DNA of 64,000 bases from Duncaniella muris (GTDB taxonomy: Bacteria; Bacteroidota; Bacteroidia; Bacteroidales; Muribaculaceae). The notes beneath the pieces are model-generated. The model ran no database searches. It worked only from the letters and a program-made list of their open reading frames with translations, and was not told where the DNA came from. Shown piece after piece: positions 55,520-63,848 of this stretch (position 1 is its first letter; each line of letters begins with the position of its first letter). A program made the position numbers and the translations under genes. Where the stretch lies: assembly GCF_003024805.1 (NCBI RefSeq), contig NZ_PUEC01000005.1, positions 61,385 through 125,384 of the forward strand. The letters run 5' to 3'.

Positions 55520-56473
55520 ATGAAGTCAATGAAAGCTATGGAAGTGGATCTGGTTTATCTGTGGGTCAACGGCAATGATCCGCAGTGGCGCGCAAAGCGT
55601 AATGCGACAATAGGGCGGACCGAAGACGGTTCGGCTGTAAATTGCGAGGGGCGCTATGCCGACAATGATGAACTTAAGTTCAGTCTGCGGGCTGTGGAGA
55701 TGTATGCTCCCTGGATCCGAAGGATTTTCATTGTGACAGACAATCAGGTGCCACGGTGGCTTGATGTCAGCAATCCGAAGATCAGGATTGTTGACCACAC
55801 GGAAATCATACCGGCTGAATATCTTCCGACTTTCAATTCGCCTGTGATCGAACATTTACTTTACCGGATTCCGGGGCTTGGAGAGCATTTTCTGTATGCC
55901 AATGATGACATGTTTATAAACAGGCCTGTCACTCCTGCCGATTTTTTCGGATCTGACGGTCTCCCGATACTCAGACTTAACCGCAGACCGTTCAGGAAAT
56001 TGACCTTATTCTTGAAGAGCAAGCTGCTTAAACGCAAAATAAGCAACTATAACCTTACCATTCAGAATTCGGCCAGAATGGTAGAAAGACGTTACGGAGT
56101 CTATTATGGCGGCAAGACACACCACAATATAGATGCTTACAATAAGAGTTTCTGCCGCCATGTGTTTGAAGATGTGTTCAAGGATGAGATCGAACCGACG
56201 CTGACTAATCATGTTCGCAGTGACAACGATGTCCAGCGCAACATTTATTCCTATGCGGCTATAGCCGAGAAGCAGGGCCATCTGCAATATGTGTCGCAGA
56301 AGACGTCATTCAGATTTCATATTGACAATCATTCGCACTATGAGAAACTTGAGAAATACAATCCGCTGCTTTTCTGCATGAACGACTCGCAGTATGCCGA
56401 TCAGAATGACCGCGAGCGCGTTACAGAGTATCTCAAGAGCCGTTTCCCAAAAAAATCAGGGTTCGAGAAATAA
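55520..56473 (+). CDS. Stealth family sugar-phosphate transferase (copy 2)
   Basis: A 317-residue tandem paralogue of the preceding gene: the same CR1 (VDLVYLWVNGNDPQW), CR2 (FLYANDDMFINRPV), CR3 (THHNIDAY) and CR4 (LFCMNDSQ), and the same C-terminal PKKSGFEK-type end. About half or more of positions match by eye. ATG 55520, one base after the copy 1 stop, is preferred to the longer frame from 55427 that overlaps copy 1. Acts on sugar 1-phosphate donors; exact substrates unknown. Confidence 0.9.
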   Translation: MKSMKAMEVDLVYLWVNGNDPQWRAKRNATIGRTEDGSAVNCEGRYADNDELKFSLRAVEMYAPWIRRIFIVTDNQVPRWLDVSNPKIRIVDHTEIIPAEYLPTFNSPVIEHLLYRIPGLGEHFLYANDDMFINRPVTPADFFGSDGLPILRLNRRPFRKLTLFLKSKLLKRKISNYNLTIQNSARMVERRYGVYYGGKTHHNIDAYNKSFCRHVFEDVFKDEIEPTLTNHVRSDNDVQRNIYSYAAIAEKQGHLQYVSQKTSFRFHIDNHSHYEKLEKYNPLLFCMNDSQYADQNDRERVTEYLKSRFPKKSGFEK

Positions 56474-56496
56474 CCACGGTTTCCAGTTATAACAAT

Positions 56497-56540
56497 CCGG
56501 CTCGCACACTGACAGCAGAATCTGTATGTGTGCGGGCCGG
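56497..56540. terminator. Hairpin between convergent Stealth copy 2 and the GT92-type gene
   Basis: A 13-base stem with one G-T pair (56497-56509, 56528-56540). It lacks a clear T run, so termination is likely but not certain. Confidence 0.6.
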
Positions 56541-56547
56541 TCGGTGT

Positions 56548-57423
56548 TTATTCGGCTATGTCGTTTAGGTCATAGTTGTAAAAATAGTCCATCGGTATGG
56601 TGCGTTGCGTTCCGCTTGCCCGTCCGCGGTTCTGCTTTTCAATAAATTCTTCTTTTGATCTTACGGCGTAGTGGTTTACGCGGATCACGTCTTGCTGCGG
56701 TTCGCGTTCGCGGAAATTTCGTGTGATAGGATCGCCGTGCGAATCCGCAGCTATTCCGTCGATGCGCGCCGCTTCGTGGCATCCGGTCATGACGAACACT
56801 CGCCGCGGATCAACAATACTTTTCACGTGGCGGTTGAGTCTGTGGCCGGGGAGAGAGTGGTGTCTGAACCGCTGCATTACCGGATCAGGCGATTTCTTTT
56901 CCGCGCCACCGCTGCCATAGATCAGCCAGTTGATCTCGACGGCAGGCGAGTCTTCGAAACGCTTGAGAAATTCCGGAATGGAACTGTCGGCTATCGGAAC
57001 TATGAATTCGTCAAGGTCAATGAATGCGAGCCAGCGGGTGTCGAAGCGGTGACGGTCCATGCAGTCGTCATAGGCTGCTATCTGACGGCGATAGCCGGGA
57101 TAGTAACAGTATTCCACCACACCGGACTCAATGTAGGGCCGGAGCACTTCGCGGGTGCAGTCGGTGCTTTCGTTGTCATAGATGTAGAACTTCTCCACGC
57201 CTTGGCTGATATGCCAGTCAAGCCATTCTTTGAAATACGGGCCTTCGTCTTTGGCTATGGCACAGACTGCAAGCCGACAGTCTGGCTTACGGTGGTCGCG
57301 TTTCAGACGGAATTTCAGTTTCAAGGCCTTGATGACACCGTAGCGCAGTATTCCGCGCCAGCGGTTCCTTGCCATTTTGCGGGGAATCAGCCCCGCGATT
57401 ATTTCTGCAGCTACCTTGTTCAT
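56548..57423 (-). CDS. Glycosyltransferase family 92-type protein
   Basis: A 291-residue protein of the GT92 / DUF23 type: AVCAIAKDEGPYFKEWLDWH near residues 51-70, FYIYDNESTD, the metal-binding FIDLDEFIVP near 138-147, and the C-terminal INHYAVRSKEEF-like segment. The family includes galactosyltransferases in animals; bacterial members lie in polysaccharide loci. It is the last gene of a minus-strand set with a third Stealth protein and an acyltransferase, 85 bases after the former. Confidence 0.85.
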   Translation of the reverse strand: MNKVAAEIIAGLIPRKMARNRWRGILRYGVIKALKLKFRLKRDHRKPDCRLAVCAIAKDEGPYFKEWLDWHISQGVEKFYIYDNESTDCTREVLRPYIESGVVEYCYYPGYRRQIAAYDDCMDRHRFDTRWLAFIDLDEFIVPIADSSIPEFLKRFEDSPAVEINWLIYGSGGAEKKSPDPVMQRFRHHSLPGHRLNRHVKSIVDPRRVFVMTGCHEAARIDGIAADSHGDPITRNFREREPQQDVIRVNHYAVRSKEEFIEKQNRGRASGTQRTIPMDYFYNYDLNDIAE

Positions 57424-57508
57424 GCCGGGTGATTTTTTTGAAAGGTGGTTAGAATAACGTCTGGCATCAGTGTTCTTCGAAAAAGGCTATCTTGGCTTTG
57501 GCGTCTGT

Positions 57509-58501
57509 CTAAAGCTCAAAGCTCGACTTTTCGGGGAGAATGCTTTCAAAGGCATCGCGCACTTCTGCCATGACCTGGTTGTAGTTGCGGATATGAATGT
57601 TGTCATTGAGGCAGATGAGCGAATAAGATTGTTCGCGGATGGCTTTTATGGCTTTCTTCGATTTGATCATCAGCGGAAACATTTTGGTGTCGCTGTAGGT
57701 GTTGTAAGGCTCGAAGTTGCCTTTGCATATCTGCCATGTGCGGAAAAGTTCGGGAGTGTAGTCATCAGACGCGCGGAAACGGTTGACGGATGTGGCCGTG
57801 AGTTCCTTTCCTGCGGCCTGCCAGACTTCCTCGAAAGTGCTTTTGAGGTAGGGCTGGGCGTTGTGGGGGGTCCTGAGGGTGATGAACTTGTCGTAATATC
57901 TAAGCAGATAGTTCCAGCGGGCTCGCGATCCGTAGCTTTTGTCAAACCATTTGTCATGGAAGCGGGCCATGACTTCAGGCTTGCTGAAGTTGGCGTTGAT
58001 GATACGGATGTTGTTTTTGATGCGGCGGTACCACTGAGACCAGGAGGGGTTGTATTGGAACGCGGCGATGTCGCATGGCAGTCCGTTGCGGAAGAAGCGT
58101 TCGGGGGTAATGCTGTTGATGATATAGAAATCGTCGTTGAAGTAGACAAAGTGGTCGGCGAGGCCGGGGATTTTGTGGATGTAGCGTTCGATCACCACCG
58201 AGTTGTAGGTCGGCAGGAACTGCTGCGGTATGTAGTCCTTGTGGCTGACGAGATTGATTTTCGGGTTTTCCGCATCGAGCCAGTCGGGCTTCTGCCCGCT
58301 TGTTATGAAATGTATTTTCCGCACCCAGGGGGCGAATTTCTCCACGCCGCGGAACCAGTATTTAAGGAAGCCGTAGTCGCGGAAGCGGGCATCGGTGACG
58401 CTGTTTTTCTCCGTCACGGTTTTCCCGGAGTATTTTGCAAATTCCTTCTGCCATTCGGGGTCATCCATGTTGACCCATGTTATTACAAAATCTATTTCCA
58501 T
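57509..58501 (-). CDS. Stealth family sugar-phosphate transferase (divergent copy 3)
   Basis: A 330-residue Stealth protein with CR1 IDFVITWVNMDDPEW, CR2 (LKYWFRGVEKFAPWVRK to HFVYFNDDFYIINSI), a less conserved CR3 and CR4 (LICLNDN). It resembles bacterial capsule-type Stealth proteins more than copies 1 and 2 do each other's alternative. ATG 58501 is chosen; the frame opens upstream inside the acyltransferase. A plus-strand ORF of similar length covers it (57470-58585) but has no recognisable protein features. The gap to the acyltransferase stop is 14 bases. Confidence 0.88.
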   Translation of the reverse strand: MEIDFVITWVNMDDPEWQKEFAKYSGKTVTEKNSVTDARFRDYGFLKYWFRGVEKFAPWVRKIHFITSGQKPDWLDAENPKINLVSHKDYIPQQFLPTYNSVVIERYIHKIPGLADHFVYFNDDFYIINSITPERFFRNGLPCDIAAFQYNPSWSQWYRRIKNNIRIINANFSKPEVMARFHDKWFDKSYGSRARWNYLLRYYDKFITLRTPHNAQPYLKSTFEEVWQAAGKELTATSVNRFRASDDYTPELFRTWQICKGNFEPYNTYSDTKMFPLMIKSKKAIKAIREQSYSLICLNDNIHIRNYNQVMAEVRDAFESILPEKSSFEL

Positions 58502-58515
58502 AGTTTCCGGGGGTG

Positions 58516-59412
58516 TTATAGGGTGTTGGCGTTTGTGGGTTCTGACAGCTCGGCGTGTTTGAATCGGTTGTGGGTCCACAAGTAGAGTTCGGGGGTTTCG
58601 CGGATGGCTTGTTCGAGCATTTCGTAATAGATTTGTGTCAGCCCGAAGTCGTGGACAGATTTCGGATTGTCGTGCATGTGGATGAATTCAGCTTCATAAT
58701 ATCCACGGCCTACTTTCCGGATGCGCACGAACCAAGGGTCGAAGCCGTAGTGTTTCGTGATCTTCTCTGTGCCGGTAAGGACCGGAGTCTTGTGATGGAG
58801 AAACTGAAGGAAGTGGCGCACCTCGCGCTTTTTGGGCGACTGGTCTGCGATGAATCCGATGATGCTTGTCTGATGGCGTGCCGATAGTTCGGTGATGTAG
58901 CGGGCGGTTTTGTACATGTCTACGTTGATGGCGCCGTGGGAGCCTCGGTGTTCGAGCATGATCCGGTCCATTGCCTTGTTGCGCAGCTTGTGATAGATCT
59001 GGGCGGCGATTGCGCTCTTTTCAAGGTGGAGTGGCATCGAGGAGACCCACTCCCAGTTGCCGTAATGGCCGAGGTAGAGTGCTACTGATGTGCCCTGACG
59101 CAGCACGGTGTTGACGGATTCGACATTGGTGAAGCGCATGCGCCGCCCCATCTCTTCAGGTGACATGGCTGACATTTTGAAACTTTCGGCTATATTGTCG
59201 GCGAAGTAGCGGTAGAATTTTTTTTCGATGCCGAGTATTTCGTTGCTATTTTTCTCAGGAAATGATTCAGTGAGGTTTTTGCGGACAATCTTCCGACGGT
59301 AGCGGATGACGTAGTATAAAAGCAGATACATCACACCTGACAATGCATAGAGTACACTGAATGGCAGACGTGACATAATTCTGAAGAAAAAGCGAAGCAA
59401 ATGATAGCTCAT
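58516..59412 (-). CDS. LpxL/HtrB-like lysophospholipid acyltransferase
   Basis: A 298-residue inner-membrane acyltransferase. One N-terminal membrane helix (about 15-37) is followed by the HX4E catalytic motif (LGHYGNWEW) and the substrate-binding region with FIADQSPKKRE. The family adds secondary acyl chains to lipid A or related glycolipids. ATG 59412 is preferred to the TTG at 59496. It heads the minus-strand set with Stealth copy 3 and GT92, which may be coincidence or may tie that set to lipid A or another glycolipid. Confidence 0.85.
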   Translation of the reverse strand: MSYHLLRFFFRIMSRLPFSVLYALSGVMYLLLYYVIRYRRKIVRKNLTESFPEKNSNEILGIEKKFYRYFADNIAESFKMSAMSPEEMGRRMRFTNVESVNTVLRQGTSVALYLGHYGNWEWVSSMPLHLEKSAIAAQIYHKLRNKAMDRIMLEHRGSHGAINVDMYKTARYITELSARHQTSIIGFIADQSPKKREVRHFLQFLHHKTPVLTGTEKITKHYGFDPWFVRIRKVGRGYYEAEFIHMHDNPKSVHDFGLTQIYYEMLEQAIRETPELYLWTHNRFKHAELSEPTNANTL

Positions 59413-59503
59413 CCGGAGAAGGCGCTTATAGGGTTTGGTGGTTGACAGTTGGCATATAGCAGCCCGGCAGAGTGTGTCAGGCTGTACATTTTTCAATTAA
59501 GGA

Positions 59504-59535
59504 CAAAATTATCTAATTTTTCCAAGATTGGCAAA
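59504..59535 (-). promoter_or_regulatory. Promoter of the acyltransferase-Stealth3-GT92 set
   Basis: TTTG (59535-59532), 20 bases and TAATTTTG (59511-59504) on the minus strand. The leader would be about 85 bases. Confidence 0.65.
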
Positions 59536-59616
59536 TCAATGGTTAAAATATTTAAATCAGAGCCTTGCAGTGATGTTTTGTGATGACGATGCAGGTCGAT
59601 ATTTCGTTTTTTTTAG

Positions 59617-59624
59617 TAACTTTG
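59617..59624 (+). promoter_or_regulatory. -7 element of the PAP2 gene promoter
   Basis: TAACTTTG on the plus strand within the upstream part of a longer open frame, so it supports the ATG at 59741. No -33 element is visible at normal spacing. Confidence 0.5.
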
Positions 59625-59740
59625 TCGAATTGGAAGCTGATTGTCCGGCTTTCATTGCCGGAGGGTGCCAATCAACCCTCGATGTTTCTGATATTATCAC
59701 ATTCCAAGACCTTCTTTTGATACACTCTTCACGGATTATT

Positions 59741-60367
59741 ATGGAATACTCTTTGTTAGATCCAGCTATGTGGAAAGAATTTGAGCAGTCGATATTGTTT
59801 GCCATAAACGGAGCGCATAGTCCCGTCTTTAACCATATTATGTGGTTTGTAAGCGGGAAAGCGACTTGGATACCGTTTTACGTTATGTTGACGGCATTTA
59901 TCGGCTATCGTTTCGGCTGGCGGAAGATGGTGCTTGTGCTGTTGAGCATCGGGGCCATCATAGCCCTTGCCGACCAGACGTGCGCCACACTGATACGCCC
60001 TGCCTTTGAACGTCTGCGTCCTTCGCATCCCGACAATCCAGACAGCGCTTTCATTCAGCTTGTCAACGGATATCGCGGAGGCAGATACGGGTTTCCGTCA
60101 TGTCATGCGGCCAATACCGTGGCTTTGGCTGTGTTCATGATTCTGCTGACAAGGCTGAAATGGATGACAGCGCTGATGATCACATGGTCAGCGGCTGTAT
60201 GCTATTCAAGAATGTATCTTGGTGTCCATTATCCGTCTGATATTCTTGTGGGTGGCGCTGTCGGGGCTATCTATGCGGTGTTGGTCTACAGGTGTTATTT
60301 CATCATCACAAACCGCTGGGATTTATCATCAATCATCTTGCATCGACTGCGCCCGGCAGCCGATTAG
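59741..60367 (+). CDS. PAP2 family membrane phosphatase
   Basis: A 208-residue membrane protein of the type 2 phosphatidic acid phosphatase superfamily. The three active-site motifs are visible with variations: RX6RP (RPAFERLRP, Lys replaced by Arg), PSCH in place of PSGH, and SRMYLGVHYPSD. About five membrane helices. Members dephosphorylate undecaprenyl pyrophosphate, phosphatidylglycerophosphate or lipid A; substrate here unknown. ATG 59741 is chosen over the open frame from 59528. Confidence 0.88.
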   Translation: MEYSLLDPAMWKEFEQSILFAINGAHSPVFNHIMWFVSGKATWIPFYVMLTAFIGYRFGWRKMVLVLLSIGAIIALADQTCATLIRPAFERLRPSHPDNPDSAFIQLVNGYRGGRYGFPSCHAANTVALAVFMILLTRLKWMTALMITWSAAVCYSRMYLGVHYPSDILVGGAVGAIYAVLVYRCYFIITNRWDLSSIILHRLRPAAD

Positions 60368-60409
60368 CGATATTTTTGTATATCATAAAAAACATTGACA
60401 GATATAGAT

Positions 60410-61036
60410 ATGAGGACTTTACGAATGTATCCCAGTAGCATCAACGAGCGATATCTCGATGAGGTGGCAGACTGCCTGCGGGCTGGTGGAATTATCATCT
60501 ATCCGACAGATACGCTCTATGCCGTGGGCTGCGATGCACTTAACAACGGTGCGATTGAACGGCTCTGCAGGATCAAAGGTGTGAATCCTCAGAAACAGAC
60601 TCTGTCAGTGGTTTGCGACGGCATTTCTATGGCCAGCGAGTATGCCCGTATCGACAACGAGGCTTTCAGAATTCTGCGCAGGAACCTGCCGGGTGCGTTT
60701 ACGTTCATACTGCCTGCGGCGACTTCTCTGCCTAAAGTTTTCAAAGGGAGAAAAGAGGTGGGAATCCGTGTGCCTGACAATCAGATAGCTATGGCGATAG
60801 CGGCCCGGCTCGGACATCCGATACTTTCATCGTCGCTGAAGGTCGATGACGAAGTGCCTGAATTTGATGCCCAGGAATTGGCCCTGGCTTTCGAGGGGCA
60901 GGCAGAGCTGCTGATTGATGACGGCGGAGACGGTGAGAGCCTCTCAGGCGGCATGCCCTTGCCGTCTACGGTGGTCGATCTGACTGACAGTCGCTCACCT
61001 GAGATTATCCGTGAGGGTAAGGGAGAACTGCAATAG
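60410..61036 (+). CDS. L-threonylcarbamoyladenylate synthase family (Sua5/YciO/YrdC)
   Basis: A 208-residue YrdC-fold protein: the N-terminal GGIIIYPTDTLYAVGCDA, the RIKG and PGAFTFIL segments and the VGIRVPDN motif are typical. The family makes threonylcarbamoyl-AMP for tRNA t6A, but YciO-like members exist whose activity is uncertain; this sequence shares features of both. TsaB is at 875-1573. ATG 60410 is preferred to the TTG at 60395. Confidence 0.85.
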   Translation: MRTLRMYPSSINERYLDEVADCLRAGGIIIYPTDTLYAVGCDALNNGAIERLCRIKGVNPQKQTLSVVCDGISMASEYARIDNEAFRILRRNLPGAFTFILPAATSLPKVFKGRKEVGIRVPDNQIAMAIAARLGHPILSSSLKVDDEVPEFDAQELALAFEGQAELLIDDGGDGESLSGGMPLPSTVVDLTDSRSPEIIREGKGELQ

Positions 61037-61077
61037 CAATTTGAGTTTAACTGTTTTTTGAATTTTGAGTTTTTCAC

Positions 61078-62028
61078 GTGCAACTTAAGCGAATTACCCC
61101 CGATGAATATGCTGCACTTTTTAAGTCGGTATCACATACATTCAATTCTGTGGAGTTCAGTCAGCTGAACCGTAGCAAATGTGACGATGTGCACTATCTT
61201 GCCTTTGCAGATGACAAGGGGAAGATCCGTCTGGGGATCATACTTGGAGAGCGTGGCGGTCTGTTGCGTTCTCCGTTTTCCGCTCCGTTCGGCGGGATGG
61301 AGGAGCGTGGGCCACAGCGCCTGTCATACTATCTTGACGCAGCTGTGGAGCTTAAGGCATATGGACGGGCATGTGGAAAGCCGGTGGCGGTCACTTTGCC
61401 TCCGGCCTGTTATGACGGCGACTGTTCCCGTTTCAGCCGTCAGGCTCTCTGCCTGCTGTCGGGCGGCGGGCGGCAGCTTTATGCCGATTTCAATTATCAT
61501 TATTCGCTCAGTGATTTTTCATTGTTCGATGAGCGTCTGTGGGCCAGCGCGCGGCGCAATCTCTCGGCATCCGTTCGCCGTGGGCTTGAATTCGAGTGTT
61601 GCGTTGATCCGACTGATGCCGAGATCGAGGAGATCTACAGCATTATCCGCGTGAATCACGAAAGTCACGGCTATCCTGTGCATATGACTCTGGATGACAT
61701 TGTGGCGACATCGAAGATCATCAGTATGGATTTCTTTATCGTCAGGAAAGAGGGTAAGGGCATAGCCTCGGCGATTATCTATCATACTTCGCCGGAAACG
61801 GTTCAGCTGATCTATTGGGGCGATCTGCCGGGAGGTCGTGATTTCCGGCCCATGAACTTCCTGTCATACAATATAATCAGGCACTATGCCGAAAGCATCC
61901 CGGCAAGCGGTGTGCGCTTCTTTGATCTGGGACCGGCTTCATCTGACGGCATTCCAGCCGTAGGACTGTGTGATTTTAAAGAAAGCATCGGCTGCCGGCT
62001 GACTCCAAAGATTTCCATAGAGATATAA
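61078..62028 (+). CDS. GNAT-like acyltransferase domain protein
   Basis: A 316-residue protein with a GNAT / FemAB-like C-terminal half (FIVRKEGKGIASAIIYHT, LIYWGDLPGG). The N-terminal half is not assigned. The start is a GTG at 61078; no in-frame ATG is nearby. Substrate unknown. It follows the Sua5-like gene by 41 bases and is closed by a hairpin at 62060-62100. Confidence 0.7.
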   Translation: MQLKRITPDEYAALFKSVSHTFNSVEFSQLNRSKCDDVHYLAFADDKGKIRLGIILGERGGLLRSPFSAPFGGMEERGPQRLSYYLDAAVELKAYGRACGKPVAVTLPPACYDGDCSRFSRQALCLLSGGGRQLYADFNYHYSLSDFSLFDERLWASARRNLSASVRRGLEFECCVDPTDAEIEEIYSIIRVNHESHGYPVHMTLDDIVATSKIISMDFFIVRKEGKGIASAIIYHTSPETVQLIYWGDLPGGRDFRPMNFLSYNIIRHYAESIPASGVRFFDLGPASSDGIPAVGLCDFKESIGCRLTPKISIEI

Positions 62029-62059
62029 GCTGGCTTCTGAACAGAAAGTATTTATAAAT

Positions 62060-62100
62060 AACATCCGGCAGTCCTGTATGCAAGCAGGCTGCCGGATGTT
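62060..62100. terminator. Hairpin between the GNAT-like gene and the minus-strand acidic protein gene
   Basis: A 12-base perfect outer stem (62060-62071, 62089-62100) with an inner CCTG/CAGG pairing. On the plus strand it is followed by GTTACACTTA, so the T tail is poor. It lies between convergent genes. Confidence 0.65.
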
Positions 62101-62157
62101 GTTACACTTATAGATTCTGTAGGAGTTTTTTTAGTAGGAGAGGTGAGAGGTGACGGA

Positions 62158-62712
62158 TTATTCGTCGAATGTCATTTCGTCAAATCCGGCTGCGTCAAAT
62201 TCGTCTTCATTGAATTCGGTAGACCCGTAGAATTCATCGTCAAGATCTGTCGAGGCTGCGGCCTGAGCGGCTTTTGCGTCAATCTTCGCGTCGAAGTCAT
62301 CGAGGTCGACAAACTGCGAGGGCGCCTCACCCATAGAGATGGTGCACAGCGGGTCTTTAAGACTCTTTCCGGGGATAGATTTTTTCATTTCAATGAAGAA
62401 AGAACGGTCAGTCATGTAGTCAAACACCCACACCATTCTCTGGCCGTCGTCTTCGATAAAGTCGCTGAGCGGGGTGTCTTCCATCAGATATACGTCTTCG
62501 GAAGAGTCGGAGCCCATGTCTTCAAGGCATATTTCCTGGTTGCGTTCCCATCCGTCATCGCAGAGAAAGAACGAACTGAACTGGCCTTTGTCATAGCCGA
62601 CAGAGTCACAGATCGCATTGCGGAGGTCGAGGAATGTCGCGTCTGCATCAATTTGGATTTCGCGTTTGAAGTTGTCTGCTTCGTCAGACACAATGCGGAA
62701 ATTGAATATCAT
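62158..62712 (-). CDS. Plasmid pRiA4b ORF-3-like family protein
   Basis: A 184-residue acidic protein. The N-terminal part (about 1-120) fits the pRiA4b ORF-3-like fold (FRIVSDEADNFKREI, FFLCDDGWERNQEI, VWVFDY), seen as a passenger or accessory domain of unknown role. The C-terminal 60 residues are very acidic and low-complexity (DLDDEFYG, FNEDEFDAAGF). No transposase is nearby, so this is a chromosomal member. Function unknown. Confidence 0.8.
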   Translation of the reverse strand: MIFNFRIVSDEADNFKREIQIDADATFLDLRNAICDSVGYDKGQFSSFFLCDDGWERNQEICLEDMGSDSSEDVYLMEDTPLSDFIEDDGQRMVWVFDYMTDRSFFIEMKKSIPGKSLKDPLCTISMGEAPSQFVDLDDFDAKIDAKAAQAAASTDLDDEFYGSTEFNEDEFDAAGFDEMTFDE

Positions 62713-62891
62713 ATTGCGGAAGGTATTTTTTTTATTTTTTTCAGTTTGAGTTACGGGCCGTGAGTGGCAGTCTGAGCTTCTATGCTGCGAAAGTAGTAAC
62801 TTTTTTTTAAACCGAAAAAAAGTTTGGCGAAAAAAATCTGCGCAGTTTTATTTTGCCGGCTTTTCAGGCGTGTTGGCAGGCGGTTGATGAG

Positions 62892-63701
62892 TCAGCGCCT
62901 GCAGCCGGACGCTGTTGTCGGCCGAGGATTGAGCCGTGACAGAAGCTGGTCATGGATAGCCTGAGGACCGCAGACGAGTGAAATATTGCGGTCTTCGCGG
63001 AAACGTGTGCACTTCCCTCCGGCTTCTTCAAGGATCAGTGTAGCGGCATTGACATCCCATTCATGCAGGTTCAGCTCCCAGTATCCGTTAAGAAAGCCGG
63101 CGGCTACATAACAGATATCGGACGCTGCCGATCCGAGGCGGCGTATATCTCTGACAAGAGGCATTATGACGGCAAGATTGTCGAGGTTGTTGTCAGGATT
63201 TGTATCCTTGTCAACTGGAAAGCCGGTCGAGATCACACAGCGTGAAAGGTGTGATTCGGGAGAGGTGTGGATCGGAATGTCATTTAGGAAAGCACCCTGA
63301 CCTCTGATTGCATGGAAGAGCTCGCCGGTTGCGGGCAGATATACAACGCCGATTTCAGTCTGTCCGTTATGTTCCACACCGATACTTATAGCCCAGAATG
63401 GAATCCCGGCGAAGAAATTGGTGGTTCCGTCAATCGGATCAATCACCCAGCGATAGCCGGCAGAACCGTCAGTTTCGCCTGATTCTTCCGAAAGTATGGC
63501 ATGGTCAGGGTATCTGGTCTGGATATAGCTTTTGATGACAGTTTCAGATTGCTTGTCGGCAATGGTGACAATATCGCTGTCGTTTAGCTTGTTGTGCATG
63601 CCGATTTCGTGGCTGCAGCGGAAATATTCCATTGCTGTTTCCCCGGCTTTGCGGGCACATTCGATAACATCGGCAAGGGTGGGTCTTGTAGCAGTTTTCA
63701 T
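62892..63701 (-). CDS. Inositol monophosphatase family protein
   Basis: A 269-residue Mg-dependent phosphatase of the inositol monophosphatase/SuhB/CysQ superfamily. The metal sites are visible: SEESGE, the WVIDPIDGTTNF motif and WELNLHEWDVNAA. Substrate could be inositol phosphate, fructose 1,6-bisphosphate or pAp; SuhB-like action is common. ATG 63701 is preferred to the upstream in-frame start at 63755. Confidence 0.9.
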   Translation of the reverse strand: MKTATRPTLADVIECARKAGETAMEYFRCSHEIGMHNKLNDSDIVTIADKQSETVIKSYIQTRYPDHAILSEESGETDGSAGYRWVIDPIDGTTNFFAGIPFWAISIGVEHNGQTEIGVVYLPATGELFHAIRGQGAFLNDIPIHTSPESHLSRCVISTGFPVDKDTNPDNNLDNLAVIMPLVRDIRRLGSAASDICYVAAGFLNGYWELNLHEWDVNAATLILEEAGGKCTRFREDRNISLVCGPQAIHDQLLSRLNPRPTTASGCRR

Positions 63702-63757
63702 AGTTAAGTAACAATTTAGGGATGCTTTTTGAGGGCATTTCCGTAGAGATGGCAATC

Positions 63758-63765
63758 CAAACGTA
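63758..63765 (-). promoter_or_regulatory. -7 element upstream of the inositol monophosphatase gene
   Basis: TACGTTTG on the minus strand, a full match to TAnnTTTG, about 57 bases before the ATG at 63701. No -33 element at the usual distance. Confidence 0.45.
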
Positions 63766-63785
63766 TTATTCCATGTTCAAAATAA

Positions 63786-63823
63786 TAGGCGGTAGACTCT
63801 GAATGTCAAGAGCCTACCGCCTA
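63786..63823 (-). terminator. Probable terminator of the right-edge minus-strand gene
   Basis: A 10-base perfect stem (63786-63795 with 63814-63823), with a few further pairs inside. On the minus strand it is followed by a T-rich stretch (TATTATTTTG). It lies just after the stop of the partial gene at 63849-64000. Confidence 0.6.
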
Positions 63824-63848
63824 ATTATCTAGTTATTAGGTTGCTTGC

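Noticed and set aside
56671..57432. Plus-strand ORF of 253 codons opposite the GT92-type gene
   Set aside because: The minus-strand protein has conserved GT92 motifs and a terminator/operon context; the plus ORF is a shadow.
57470..58585. Long plus-strand ORF of 371 codons opposite the third Stealth gene
   Set aside because: The minus strand encodes clear Stealth motifs over the same span; the plus frame has no recognisable domain and mirrors the coding frame of the real gene.
62158..62712. pRiA4b ORF-3-like protein as a mark of a mobile element
   Set aside because: No transposase, terminal repeats or plasmid genes flank it; chromosomal members are common in Bacteroidetes.
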